From the NCBI GenBank assembly GCA_964526785.1, contig CAZGMJ010000056.1, forward strand, positions 1-32,761: 32,761 bases of DNA. The letters are read 5' to 3'. The position numbers were made by a program, and so were the translations under genes. The notes beneath the pieces are model-generated. The model made no database searches and was not told the origin of the DNA. It saw only the letters and a program-made list of their open reading frames with translations. This stretch comes from CAZGMJ01 sp964526785 (GTDB lineage: Bacteria; Planctomycetota; Phycisphaerae; Sedimentisphaerales; Anaerobacaceae). Of the stretch, positions 16,167-24,917 are shown in pieces; position 1 is the first letter of the stretch; every line of letters starts with the position of its first letter.

Positions 16167-18302
16167 ATGCTTGACAATCAGGAAGACCATACGAAGATCA
16201 TCACTATTGAATCCGACGCAACAGCAAAGGACGCTGCAGCCGTAATGATGAAGCACCGCGTCGGATGCTTGATCGTTAACGACAGCGACGGTCGATTTGC
16301 CGGAGTCCTCAGCGAGCGGGACATCGTAAGCCGCGTACTGGCCCCCCTCAAGGATGTTCAGTCCACTACTGTCGCCGACATCATGACCACGCAAATTGTC
16401 ACCTGCTCCCCCGACACCCCGAGCAGCGAGGCTCGAAAGATGATGGCGGCCAACAAGATACGCCACCTGCCGATAGTGGAGAACGGTCAGGTTGTCGGAA
16501 TGCTGTCGGCTCGTGATTTGATGGGCCAGCAGCTCATGGAAGATCGTGCGGCCGCCGAAGAAGTCGCCGCACTGTCGAACTGCCTCAAGAGCATCGACCT
16601 CAACGAAGTGGCCAAACTCGTGACCACGGAAGTGCCGAAGCTTTTTCACGCCAAACGCTGCATCCTGCACTTGTATGAAGACAGTCCCGCCGGCAAAACC
16701 GGCATCATCGACAACGCCGCCGAGTGCCTCTGCCCCTGTGACCGGCGCAGCGCACTGGTTCCCGCAGACACGGACGAGGACAATCCCCCGACCATCTGCT
16801 ACGAGGCGGTTCCGCAATGTTGCGAGCAACGCGGCGCTCATTCACCCCGTCTTGTTATCCCGCTGAATGTCTGCGGCCTCAAACGATCCTCGGGAGCGGG
16901 CAGTGGACGGCTATGCGGCTTTCTCTGCATGTGCGGTCTGCCGCTCTCCAGCGTCACCGACAGAGAGTTGATTTCATATAAAGCCAGGCTCGCCAAGGAA
17001 ATACTCAATTCGCATCTCAGCAATGCGCGACTATACCAGGAGGCCCGGATCACGTCGGTAACGGATGCGTTAACCGGGGTAGGCTCGAGGAAACTGCTCG
17101 AGGATAAGCTCGAAGCGGAGTGCGCCCGCAGCAAACGCTACAAAAGGCCCTTCGCTGTGGCCATCATAGACCTCGACAATTTCAAGAGCATTAACGACGT
17201 TCTCGGCCACGCGGTCGGCGACGAGGCGCTCCGACAACTCGCCGCTTGCATGAAGCATCAAAAGAGAAGACCGGACGTCCTCACCCGCTACGGCGGCGAT
17301 GAGTTTGTCGTACTCATGCCCGAAACCACTGCGGAGAACGCGGGAATCGTTATGGAACGCCTCCGCGCAAAAGTACACGAAATACGCCTCGCACGAAATA
17401 CGCCTATTACCGTCAGTTGCGGCGTTGCGCAAAGTTCGGCTGAGGGTACCGACGCTTCGAGCGAGGTCATGCGCCGAGCGGACATCGCTCTGTACGAGGC
17501 CAAAAGCGCCGGACGCAACTGCGTCAAGATATGGAATCCCGAGATGGTCCGTCATCTCACCGCAGAGGACGTCGAGATCGAGAAGATCAAGAAGCTGCAG
17601 CGGCGTATCGCGGGTCTGTCGGAACAGGCCGAATCCATGTTCATTCAAAGCATCTGGGGACTCGTCCAGGCGCTCGAGGCAAAGGACCCCTATTCGAGGA
17701 AGCACTCCGAACACGTCATGAAGTATGCCCTGGGAATCGCCGGCGTCATGGAAACCGGACCCAAACAGCTCGACGTCATTCGCAGGGCGGCCATGATCCA
17801 CGATATCGGAAAGATCGGAATCCCCGATGCCATTCTCTGTAAGCCGGACGTATTGACGCCGGCCGAGCGAAAAACTGTAGAACAACATCCGCTGATTGCC
17901 GTGCGCATTCTCAACAAGATGAATTTCCTCGAGCAGGAAATAAAGATCATCCGCCACCATCATGAGAAATGGAACGGCGAAGGCTATCCCGACGGCCTCT
18001 CGCACGATTCCATACCCGTTGGCGCACGTATCATAGCCGTAGCCGATACGCTTGACGCCCTGACATCGAACCGCGCATATCATCAGCATCGGTCGGTCGA
18101 CGAAGCGATGGACATACTCGCCGACTCTGCGGGCTACGACTTCGACCCCGATGTGGTCAACGCAGCTCTTTCATGGATTCGAGGCATAGCCGAAGAAACT
18201 GACGCCGCCGATGGTCTGACAACCGAACAGCTTCTCCATTCCCAGCCCGACGTGGAACTCGAAGCGGTGCAGTTGGACCCGGTCGTTGCTATTGCCCAAT
18301 AG
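16167..18302 (+). CDS. CBS pair, GAF-like, GGDEF, HD-GYP cyclic-di-GMP protein
   Basis: A 711-residue cytoplasmic signalling protein. Two CBS motifs (about 10-60 and 72-122) should bind an adenine nucleotide. A GAF-like segment (about 135-285) follows, with ten cysteines between 187 and 256. The diguanylate cyclase domain has an intact GGDEF active site (376-380) and the RxxD inhibitory site R367-D370. The phosphodiesterase domain has the HD pair H545-D546 (HDIGK) and the GYP motif 606-608 in WNGEGYPDG, so both halves look able to work: one makes cyclic di-GMP and the other degrades it. The ATG has GAGGAG upstream. It is divergent from the GH2 operon and convergent with the exonuclease gene. 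There is no membrane helix, so it senses an internal signal. Confidence 0.95.
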   Translation: MLDNQEDHTKIITIESDATAKDAAAVMMKHRVGCLIVNDSDGRFAGVLSERDIVSRVLAPLKDVQSTTVADIMTTQIVTCSPDTPSSEARKMMAANKIRHLPIVENGQVVGMLSARDLMGQQLMEDRAAAEEVAALSNCLKSIDLNEVAKLVTTEVPKLFHAKRCILHLYEDSPAGKTGIIDNAAECLCPCDRRSALVPADTDEDNPPTICYEAVPQCCEQRGAHSPRLVIPLNVCGLKRSSGAGSGRLCGFLCMCGLPLSSVTDRELISYKARLAKEILNSHLSNARLYQEARITSVTDALTGVGSRKLLEDKLEAECARSKRYKRPFAVAIIDLDNFKSINDVLGHAVGDEALRQLAACMKHQKRRPDVLTRYGGDEFVVLMPETTAENAGIVMERLRAKVHEIRLARNTPITVSCGVAQSSAEGTDASSEVMRRADIALYEAKSAGRNCVKIWNPEMVRHLTAEDVEIEKIKKLQRRIAGLSEQAESMFIQSIWGLVQALEAKDPYSRKHSEHVMKYALGIAGVMETGPKQLDVIRRAAMIHDIGKIGIPDAILCKPDVLTPAERKTVEQHPLIAVRILNKMNFLEQEIKIIRHHHEKWNGEGYPDGLSHDSIPVGARIIAVADTLDALTSNRAYHQHRSVDEAMDILADSAGYDFDPDVVNAALSWIRGIAEETDAADGLTTEQLLHSQPDVELEAVQLDPVVAIAQ

Positions 18303-18319
18303 CGCTGGCTGCACGGCTC

Positions 18320-18811
18320 CTACATAACACCGAGCCTGCAGCGCAGTGTGTGCAGGTTGACGACATCTTCGCGATTGTATTGCAGCAGCGTCTCCAGGGC
18401 ATCCTGATCGTGGTCGTTGACGTAGCGCCACCAGAGTTGCACCGCAACGTACCCATCGACATCCGCGAGCTGCCGCCCGATTCCCAGACGCCGCTCGACG
18501 GCTTTCAGTCCGCCCTTGAGATTATGCTTCCAACAGGTATACATCAAATCCGTATGCTTGACGTGCCGCCGCAAATCGATGCCCATGTGCCTGCAAATAA
18601 ACGGCAAATCGAACCGGCTGCCGTTGTACGTGTATAATTCATCAACCGATGCCAGCATCTGGACTAGCCGATCGACGGAAATTGCACTGTCGACGAGCTG
18701 TTCGACCCGTATCTCGTCCCCGCCGGCAACAGCAATTCCCACCACCGTCAAATCACAGCAGCGTCGGCTAAGACCCGTTGTTTCGATATCGAGATAGCCG
18801 TATCGTTTCAT
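18320..18811 (-). CDS. DEDD-type 3'-5' exonuclease (RNase H-like, YprB/DnaQ group)
   Basis: A 163-residue single-domain nuclease with an RNase H fold. The DEDD metal ligands are visible: Asp8 and Glu10 in YLDIETTG, Asp68 in YNGSRFDLPF, Asp88 in HTDLMY and Asp149 in YNREDVVNL. The YNGSRFDLPF form and the REDVVNL ending are typical of the RNase_H_2 (YprB-like) proteins, which trim single strands of DNA or RNA; substrate preference cannot be read here. It starts 21 bases after the PLD-type nuclease stop on the same strand, with an AGAGG ribosome site in between, so the two are probably translated from one message. Confidence 0.88.
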   Translation of the reverse strand: MKRYGYLDIETTGLSRRCCDLTVVGIAVAGGDEIRVEQLVDSAISVDRLVQMLASVDELYTYNGSRFDLPFICRHMGIDLRRHVKHTDLMYTCWKHNLKGGLKAVERRLGIGRQLADVDGYVAVQLWWRYVNDHDQDALETLLQYNREDVVNLHTLRCRLGVM

Positions 18812-18832
18812 CTGCCTCTGCCGTTGAACGCG

Positions 18833-19504
18833 CTATCCACCCTGCATATCCTTATAGTCGGCGCAGTACTGTTTCCGCCCGCAGCATCGACAATACGCCC
18901 CCCTCCAGACATTGTCGAACTGCTCCATCACAGCACGAACAATCGTTGAATCGTCTGTCACTATGCCCGATTCGAAATTCCTGCGATGCTCGCTCTTGGC
19001 TCCGAGGCCCGCCCCCGTCAGATTCGCACTGCCGCTGTACGCAATCCGGCCGTCGGCGACCACGCACTTGAAATGCACCCGCGGACAGAGAATCCTCTCC
19101 ATTCCCGTAATCAGATTCGGATATTTGTCGAAGTCCCGCCGGAATGCACGCCCCGGCTCTTTTGCATGGAGCAGACGGATTGCCACCCGTCTATCCGCCA
19201 GAGAAGACAGCACTCCCAGCAGCGGCGCCATGGTCCCGCTTCTTTCAACGTACATATCTTTCAAGTCCGCCGTCGCCAGCCACAGAAACTCGCGTGCTTT
19301 GGGCACAATCCCGCCGATCACCTCCTCATACAAATCCCTGTCCGTAATGAATTTCAACATAAGCAGACCTACGCGCAATGCAATACCTGAAGACCGCCTC
19401 TGCGGCCGGCGAAACACACCCATGCGTGTTTCCAGACAATAATCGAAGCATTCCATCCCGGCAACCCAAAACGGGCAGACGTCGCCCATAGCCTGTGAAT
19501 TCAT
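18833..19504 (-). CDS. Single-HKD PLD-type nuclease or phosphodiesterase with terminal Cys clusters
   Basis: A 223-residue phospholipase D superfamily protein. One HKD motif is present (HFKCVVAD, His144-Lys146-Asp151) followed by GSANLTGAGL, so an active enzyme would be a homodimer, like the Nuc-type endonucleases. The N-terminus carries Cys10, Cys19 and Cys23, and the C-terminus CRCCGRKQYC (Cys205, 207, 208, 214), a pattern that could bind zinc or an iron-sulfur cluster. The start is uncertain. The open frame extends another 102 codons upstream but then runs antisense through the SGNH gene and its leader, so I chose the ATG at 19504, which keeps all the cysteines; no strong ribosome site is seen. 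It is followed by the DEDD exonuclease. Nuclease activity is inferred from this context. Confidence 0.8.
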   Translation of the reverse strand: MNSQAMGDVCPFWVAGMECFDYCLETRMGVFRRPQRRSSGIALRVGLLMLKFITDRDLYEEVIGGIVPKAREFLWLATADLKDMYVERSGTMAPLLGVLSSLADRRVAIRLLHAKEPGRAFRRDFDKYPNLITGMERILCPRVHFKCVVADGRIAYSGSANLTGAGLGAKSEHRRNFESGIVTDDSTIVRAVMEQFDNVWRGAYCRCCGRKQYCADYKDMQGG

Positions 19505-19524
19505 TTGCAGACGTATCAGATGCG

Positions 19525-19575
19525 ATGTTATCTTGTGCAGAGAGAATCGCTCACATACGGCCGACAAGATAACAT
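19525..19575. promoter_or_regulatory. Perfect 12-bp inverted repeat between divergent PLD and SGNH genes
   Basis: ATGTTATCTTGT at 19525-19536 and its exact reverse complement ACAAGATAACAT at 19564-19575 are separated by 27 bases. The right arm ends directly before the SGNH ribosome site, and the left arm lies 20 bases before the PLD start. It could be a paired operator for a dimeric regulator acting on both genes, or a hairpin in the SGNH leader. The repeat is directly visible; its function is inference. Confidence 0.6.
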
Positions 19576-19589
19576 ACAGGAGAAACGCA

Positions 19590-20363
19590 ATGGCGAACCA
19601 ACTGCCTCGCGAACCACAGAGCCGACGCAACTTCCTCAAGGCCACCGCCACACTAGCTGCCGCAGGAGGCGCCGCCGGTATCATCGCCGGCTGCACCGAT
19701 ATGTCCTCACCGCCCAAAGCGCCTCTGGTACGCCCCAACAGCGTCGTCCTCTTCCAGGGCGACTCGATAACCGACGCCGGGAGAGCACGCGATCGACGGG
19801 GCAAAGCCAACGATGCCGGGGCGCTCGGTCGCGGATACGCCTTCCTCGCAGCATGTCAACTGCTCGCCGCCCACCCGCAGAAAAAACTGAAATTCTATAA
19901 TCGTGGCATCAGCGGCAACAAAGTCTATCAACTGGCCGAACGCTGGCAGGCTGATGGCCTCGATCTGAAGCCCGACGTACTCACTGTCCTCATCGGCGTC
20001 AATGATATCTGGCACAAGCTCAACGGCAAATACGACGGCACCGTCAGGACCTACGAAGAGGATTATGACGCCCTGCTGCAACGCACAAAACGCAACCTCC
20101 CGGCAGTCAGGCTCGTCATCTGTGAACCGTTTGTCCTCCGCTGTGGAGCCGTTGATGACAAGTGGTTCCCCGAGTTCGACGCCTTCCGGGCGGCCGCCAG
20201 AAAACTCGCCATGAAGCACAATGCAGTTTTCGTCCCCTTCCAGAAGATGTTCGACGAGGCCGTAAAACAGGCGCCGCCACAATACTGGGCGGCCGACGGT
20301 GTACACCCGACCCTGGCCGGCTCGGCCCTCATGGCGGAAATGATGGTCAGGGTAATCGGCTGA
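19590..20363 (+). CDS. Tat-exported SGNH/GDSL-type hydrolase
   Basis: A 257-residue SGNH hydrolase, likely a carbohydrate esterase removing acetyl or similar groups from a glycan. The start at 19590 has AGGAG 9 bases upstream; an earlier ATG at 19533 has no ribosome site. The twin-arginine motif SRRNFLK (11-17) is followed by IIAGC, a possible Tat-lipoprotein site at Cys35. The family blocks are all present: GDSITDAG with nucleophile Ser59, GISGNKV, IGVNDIW (Asn138) and DGVHPTLAG with Asp236 and His239. Next comes the DUF3472 gene after 37 bases, so the two form an operon. Confidence 0.93.
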   Translation: MANQLPREPQSRRNFLKATATLAAAGGAAGIIAGCTDMSSPPKAPLVRPNSVVLFQGDSITDAGRARDRRGKANDAGALGRGYAFLAACQLLAAHPQKKLKFYNRGISGNKVYQLAERWQADGLDLKPDVLTVLIGVNDIWHKLNGKYDGTVRTYEEDYDALLQRTKRNLPAVRLVICEPFVLRCGAVDDKWFPEFDAFRAAARKLAMKHNAVFVPFQKMFDEAVKQAPPQYWAADGVHPTLAGSALMAEMMVRVIG

Positions 20364-20400
20364 ATCCGGCCAGCAACTGATAAACCAAAGGAGACATTTT

Positions 20401-21246
20401 GTGAATAACGTACAAGCCAGGTTGTTTCCATGTGTAATTTGCATCGTAGTCCTTCTGCCCGCCGCCTGCACGTCCTCCGCCGCAGACGCAGACAAACCGC
20501 GCGCTTGTCGCTCCGTACACCTCTGGTACAAGGCCCCCGATGCAGTACTCTTCTACAATGAAATCACCGTAGAGAAGTCCTATCCAGGCACCTACTTCTG
20601 CGTCTGCGGCTTCCGGCACGGCTACTTCGGCATTCAGCAGCTCATCGGCGACAACAGAAAGGTCGTAATCTTCTCGGTCTGGGACCCGGGCAACCAGAAC
20701 AATCCGAATCTCGTGCCCGAAGACAAGCGAGTCAAAGTCCTCCACGAAGGAAAAGATGTTCGCGTCAGCCGATTCGGCAATGAAGGCACGGGCGGCAAGA
20801 GCATGTTCGATTACGACTGGAAAGTCGGCGAGCGTTACAAGTGCCTCGTCAAGGTCGCACTCGACGAAGACAAAACGACATACTCCGCCTACTTCTATCT
20901 CAACGAGCAAAAGCGATGGAAACACCTTGCCAGCTTCCAGACCATCACGGGCGGCGAGCACCTCAAAGGCTACTATAGCTTCGTGGAGGACTTCTGGCGC
21001 AACGGCGTCAGCGCGACCAAGGACCGCCGGGCCCGGTACGGCAACGGATGGGTCCGCACCGCCGATGATCAATGGATCGCACTGACGCACGCCACCTTCA
21101 CCGCCGACCGCACCCCGACCATGAACATCAATGCAGGCATCTCTGACAATGATTTCTTTCTCCAGACCGGCGGCCCAACGGAAAACAAACTCCCCCTGCG
21201 TTCCACGCTGACCCGCCTGCCCGCCGGCTTCGAGCTCCCTGAGTGA
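20401..21246 (+). CDS. DUF3472-domain lipoprotein
   Basis: A 281-residue lipoprotein starting with GTG; AAGGAG lies a few bases upstream. The signal peptide ends at a lipobox LPAAC with Cys23. The rest fits DUF3472: HLWYKAP at the start, then CGFRHGYFGIQ and VVIFSVWDPG, and a terminal block with NDFFLQTGG. The fold should be a beta-sandwich; no catalytic residues are known for the family. DUF3472 proteins recur in polysaccharide loci of Bacteroidetes and PVC bacteria, so a glycan-binding or cell-surface role is likely but unproven. It follows the SGNH gene closely and is separated from the next gene by 186 bases that hold a predicted promoter. Confidence 0.85.
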   Translation: MNNVQARLFPCVICIVVLLPAACTSSAADADKPRACRSVHLWYKAPDAVLFYNEITVEKSYPGTYFCVCGFRHGYFGIQQLIGDNRKVVIFSVWDPGNQNNPNLVPEDKRVKVLHEGKDVRVSRFGNEGTGGKSMFDYDWKVGERYKCLVKVALDEDKTTYSAYFYLNEQKRWKHLASFQTITGGEHLKGYYSFVEDFWRNGVSATKDRRARYGNGWVRTADDQWIALTHATFTADRTPTMNINAGISDNDFFLQTGGPTENKLPLRSTLTRLPAGFELPE

Positions 21247-21357
21247 CACACGCCCGTCATCGGATCCGCCGGCCGCAACCCGCCGTCTGCCTCCCGCTGC
21301 ACAGGTTCTATGCCGGGCGAGCCCGCTGCTCATCCGACCGCACGGACGATAAAAAAA

Positions 21358-21386
21358 CTGGCATCTCGCGCGCGGACCGATACAAT
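21358..21386 (+). promoter_or_regulatory. Predicted promoter for the oxidoreductase gene
   Basis: CTGGCA (4 of 6), a 17-base spacer and TACAAT (5 of 6) end 46 bases before the oxidoreductase ATG, which has a strong AGGAGG ribosome site. This suggests that the oxidoreductase starts its own transcript rather than only being read from the SGNH gene. Confidence 0.42.
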
Positions 21387-21432
21387 AGCATTGATGATGT
21401 GATTACTATGTCCAGTTTCAGGAGGATAGATC

Positions 21433-22686
21433 ATGCCAGACCGACATGCCATCAATCGACGAAACTTCCTCAAACACTCAGCCGGGGCGGCCTTTGCCTT
21501 CAGTATTGTGCCCCGACATGTCCTCGGCGGACCCGGGCAGACGCCTCCCAGCGAACGATTCGGCGGAGCCTTGATCGGCTGCGGCGGACGCGGACCCGGC
21601 ACTTTCAATCAGATGAAAGGCTGGGGACTCGATGTCGACCTGCTCGCCGCCTGCGAAGTCCATGAAGGCCGGCTAAGCGGAATTCTCAAGAGATATCCCG
21701 GCTCAAAGGGATACACGGACTTCCGTCGCGTACTCGACCGCAAGGATATAGACATTGTCGCCATCGCCACCCCGCCCCACTGGCACGCCTTGATATCCAT
21801 CGCCGCCATGGAGGCGGGTAAGGATGTGCTCTGCGAAAAACCGATGACGCGATTCATCGCCGAGGGCCGCGCAGTCGTCGAGGCGGAGAAAAGAACCAAC
21901 CAGATATTCCAGGTCGGCACGTTCGGACGTCTCGGCGCCTGCCGATCGAACACCAGCAAATGGATTCACAAAGCCATGCGCAGCGGCCTGATAAAAGACT
22001 GCACGGACGTGCACATCAAGAAAGGCGGCCTCAAAGTCAAGCAGTGGAGCGGCAAAGTCAACACGCAGCCCCACCAGGTCCCCGACAACCTCCACTGGGA
22101 CATGTACTGCGGCCCGTCCCCGCTCCGGCCCTACCATCCGCACCGCCACGGCGGCACACATCGCGGCTACTGGGACTACGAGGGCGGCGGTCTCGCCGAC
22201 ATGGGCCAGCACCACTTCGATCCCATCCAGTGGATCTACGGCAAAGACGACACCAGCCCCGTCGAAATCGAAGCCTGCGCACCCCCGGCCCATCCGGAGG
22301 CGTGCGGCATGTGGGGCTGGGTCGAGCTCAAATACGCAGACGGCCTCACCTTCGTCATGGACAGCCGCGAGTGGGGTGAACCCTACGGCCGCAGGCAGGA
22401 ACATCGAATGAGTCCCGACAGCGTCGATGAGGACCTGCGCAGGAAAGTGGACGCGCTGCCGGACCCGGAGCCTCTGTTGAACTTTGGCCAGGCCGTCAAG
22501 ACGCGTAAAAAGCCCGGCGGCCATGCCGAAGCCGCACACCGCTGCGCAACGCTTCTGCATCTGGCGAATGCCGCCATTCGCACGGGTCGCAAACTCCGCT
22601 ACGATCCGGTCAAAGAGCAGTTCATTGGCGATGAACAAGCCAACCGGCTCGTCGATCAGCCGATGCGAACACCCTGGCACCTGTAG
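21433..22686 (+). CDS. Tat-exported Gfo/Idh/MocA family oxidoreductase
   Basis: A 417-residue NAD(P)-binding oxidoreductase acting on sugars or related alcohols. A twin-arginine signal NRRNFLKHSAG (8-18) precedes the Rossmann motif ALIGCGGRGPG (46-56). EKPMTR (135-140) is the family hallmark carrying the conserved lysine, and GGLADMGQHHFD lies in the C-terminal substrate domain. Tat export of a folded, cofactor-loaded enzyme is common in planctomycetes, in the manner of Zymomonas glucose-fructose oxidoreductase. The start has AGGAGG 8 bases upstream. The HEAT-like gene follows after 38 bases. The substrate is not evident. Confidence 0.93.
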   Translation: MPDRHAINRRNFLKHSAGAAFAFSIVPRHVLGGPGQTPPSERFGGALIGCGGRGPGTFNQMKGWGLDVDLLAACEVHEGRLSGILKRYPGSKGYTDFRRVLDRKDIDIVAIATPPHWHALISIAAMEAGKDVLCEKPMTRFIAEGRAVVEAEKRTNQIFQVGTFGRLGACRSNTSKWIHKAMRSGLIKDCTDVHIKKGGLKVKQWSGKVNTQPHQVPDNLHWDMYCGPSPLRPYHPHRHGGTHRGYWDYEGGGLADMGQHHFDPIQWIYGKDDTSPVEIEACAPPAHPEACGMWGWVELKYADGLTFVMDSREWGEPYGRRQEHRMSPDSVDEDLRRKVDALPDPEPLLNFGQAVKTRKKPGGHAEAAHRCATLLHLANAAIRTGRKLRYDPVKEQFIGDEQANRLVDQPMRTPWHL

Positions 22687-22724
22687 AGAACCGGACGCAG
22701 CGATTCCAAAGAAAGGAAAAAGAC

Positions 22725-23252
22725 ATGGCTGAGAATACATCGGTCGAGAAAACAGTCAGCAGATTGCCCGACCCCGACAAGAACGGCCTGCTCAGTAACA
22801 TAGACAAAGAAGTCGTTGACAGTGTCACCACGGACCTCCTCCGCGGCGAAGAGCAATCCATTAGAGCTGTCATAGACATGCTCGTCGAGCCCGGCCGGGG
22901 CGATGATGTTAAGCCGCATTACGCACTGCATTGCTGCGCTCTGAGAGTCTGCGCCCTTGGCGGCGCGGCGCGCGAGAGGTTTTCCAGAACGCTCGCCTCA
23001 TATCTCGGCGGCGATAAGCCCAAAGGTGTCCAGAAGTACCTCATCCAGGAACTCCAGACCGCCGGCGGTCCCGAAGTGGTCCCCCAGCTCGGTCAGATGC
23101 TTCTCGATGACGATTGCTACGAGGAGGCCGCAATGGCGCTCACGGCAATCAAGCACGGCGCCGCAGAGCAATTCAAGAAAGCGCTGCCCAAAGTCAAAGG
23201 GAAGGCACGGCAAACCGTTGCCCAGAATTTGGAATTGGCCCGCAGCCGCTGA
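22725..23252 (+). CDS. Small HEAT-repeat-like helical protein
   Basis: A 175-residue protein with no signal peptide, probably cytoplasmic. From about residue 40 on it is a run of amphipathic helix pairs (for example GVQKYLIQELQTAGGPEVV, then LGQMLLDDDCYEEAAMALTA), the spacing seen in HEAT or PBS-lyase-type repeats, which bind other proteins. An AAAGGAAA ribosome site supports the start. It lies 38 bases after the oxidoreductase, so it is likely co-transcribed. The partner is unknown, and a scaffold role is inference. Confidence 0.75.
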   Translation: MAENTSVEKTVSRLPDPDKNGLLSNIDKEVVDSVTTDLLRGEEQSIRAVIDMLVEPGRGDDVKPHYALHCCALRVCALGGAARERFSRTLASYLGGDKPKGVQKYLIQELQTAGGPEVVPQLGQMLLDDDCYEEAAMALTAIKHGAAEQFKKALPKVKGKARQTVAQNLELARSR

Positions 23253-23372
23253 AACGTCAACTACAGCCCTGGACAATCGAACATCATCTGTGACAAGGGG
23301 GCTGATAGCCGCCGATGCAGGGCGGGTGCGGTACATAAGAAGTTCGCAATGCACTAAGCAGAGGACAAACCA

Positions 23373-24917
23373 ATGCATACCATGAGTTGTACGCGTCGTG
23401 GATTTCTCAAAACCGCCGGACTGGCACTCGCCTGCCTGCGAACCGCTGCACTGCCGACCCTCGCCCGGGACTCGCAAAGGCGGCCCAACGTCCTGTTGAT
23501 CACCGCCGATGACATGAACTGGGACTCCCCTGCCTGCTTCGGCGGCGGCACGCCGGACATCACGCCGAATATCGACCGCCTGGCGTCCCGGGGCATGCGA
23601 TTCATGCATGCCCACGTCACTATCGCCGTGTGCCAGCCCTGTCGCTCGGTTCTTATGACCGGCCGATATCCCCACCGCAACGGTGCCGAGGGCTTTGAAC
23701 CTATCGATCTTGAAGTCCCGACTCTGCAGGAGCATTTGCAAAAAGGCGGCTACCTCAACGGCATCCTCGGCAAAGTAGGCCATCTCGCGCCCGCCGCAAA
23801 GTATCCATGGGACATGGCGCACGATATGGGTGAATTGGGCATGGGCCGCGACCCCGATATCTACTACAAATTCGCCTCCGAATTCCTCAGCAGGGCCGCC
23901 AATGAAGACAAGCCCTTCTTCCTCATGGCCAATTCCCACGACCCGCACAGGCCCTTCCATGGCAGTCAACAGGAAGAAAACAAATGGAAGAAACAGCGTG
24001 ACGAGATCCCCGCTCCGTCGCGCGTGTACGAACCGGATGAAATCGATGTCCCCGGCTTCCTGCCCGACATCCCCGACGTCCGCAAAGAGATCGCCGAGTA
24101 TTATTGCTCCGCCAAGCGATGCGACGACACCGTCGGTGCCGTGCTCCGCGCTCTGGAAGAATCCGGCCTCGCCGACAACACGCTGGTAATGTTTCTCTCC
24201 GACCATGGCATGGCCCTTCCGTTCGCCAAGACCAACTGCTACCTCCACAGCACGCGCACTCCATGGATCGCCGCCTGGCCCGACAGGATCAAGCCCGGCG
24301 CAGTGGACGACAAACACTTCATCTCCACCATCGACTATATGCCGACCATCCTCGACGTCGCCGGATTGCCCGGCCCCGGGGGCATGGACGGCTTCTCCTT
24401 CCTGCCGGTACTTCTCGGCAAGTCCCAGGAGGGTCGCGACACCGTATTCACACAGTTCCACCAGACCTCCGGCCGCAACCGCTATCCGATGCGCTGCGTT
24501 CAGGACCGCCGCTTCGGCTATATCTTCAACACCTGGGCCGATGGCGAGCGGGTCTTCAGGAATGAATCCCAGTCCGGCCGGACCTTCAAGGCAATGCAGG
24601 CCGCCGCCCGGACAGATGACCAGATCGCCGAACGCGTCAAACTCTTTCAGTACCGCGTCGTCGAGGAATTCTACGATTTCGAAAACGATCCGGATGCCCT
24701 GCATAACCTTGTGGACGATCCGCAATACGCCGGCCCCCTCAACCGCATGCGCGGCCTGTTGGAGCAGTACATGAAGCAAACCGGCGACGTCGCCCTCAAA
24801 GCCTTCCGGAACCGCAACTCCCCCGAAGCACTGGCGGAATTCACCGCCGAGCAGCAGGCCCAAGCCAAACCGCCCCGAAAGAAGAACGTGAGGAAGAATC
24901 GAACCCGCAGGCAATAG
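23373..24917 (+). CDS. Tat-exported family S1 sulfatase with CQPCR active site
   Basis: A 514-residue sulfatase. The signal is TRRGFLKTAG (8-17). Metal-binding LLITADD follows near 41-47, and the active-site signature is CQPCR at 87-91 followed by SVLMTGRYPHRNG. Cys87 is the residue to be converted to formylglycine; the fourth position, usually Ser, is Cys90. HDPHRPFHGS and LSDHG supply further active-site residues. Such signatures recur in sulfatases acting on uronic-acid or glucosamine glycans, but the substrate here is open. A GAGGA ribosome site lies 8 bases before the ATG. The gap to the HEAT-like gene is 120 bases, so it may be transcribed alone. Confidence 0.93.
   Translation: MHTMSCTRRGFLKTAGLALACLRTAALPTLARDSQRRPNVLLITADDMNWDSPACFGGGTPDITPNIDRLASRGMRFMHAHVTIAVCQPCRSVLMTGRYPHRNGAEGFEPIDLEVPTLQEHLQKGGYLNGILGKVGHLAPAAKYPWDMAHDMGELGMGRDPDIYYKFASEFLSRAANEDKPFFLMANSHDPHRPFHGSQQEENKWKKQRDEIPAPSRVYEPDEIDVPGFLPDIPDVRKEIAEYYCSAKRCDDTVGAVLRALEESGLADNTLVMFLSDHGMALPFAKTNCYLHSTRTPWIAAWPDRIKPGAVDDKHFISTIDYMPTILDVAGLPGPGGMDGFSFLPVLLGKSQEGRDTVFTQFHQTSGRNRYPMRCVQDRRFGYIFNTWADGERVFRNESQSGRTFKAMQAAARTDDQIAERVKLFQYRVVEEFYDFENDPDALHNLVDDPQYAGPLNRMRGLLEQYMKQTGDVALKAFRNRNSPEALAEFTAEQQAQAKPPRKKNVRKNRTRRQ

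Noticed and set aside
19505..19810. An N-terminal extension of the PLD protein by 102 codons
   Set aside because: It would run through the SGNH gene and the inverted repeat on the opposite strand, is low-complexity and adds no known domain.
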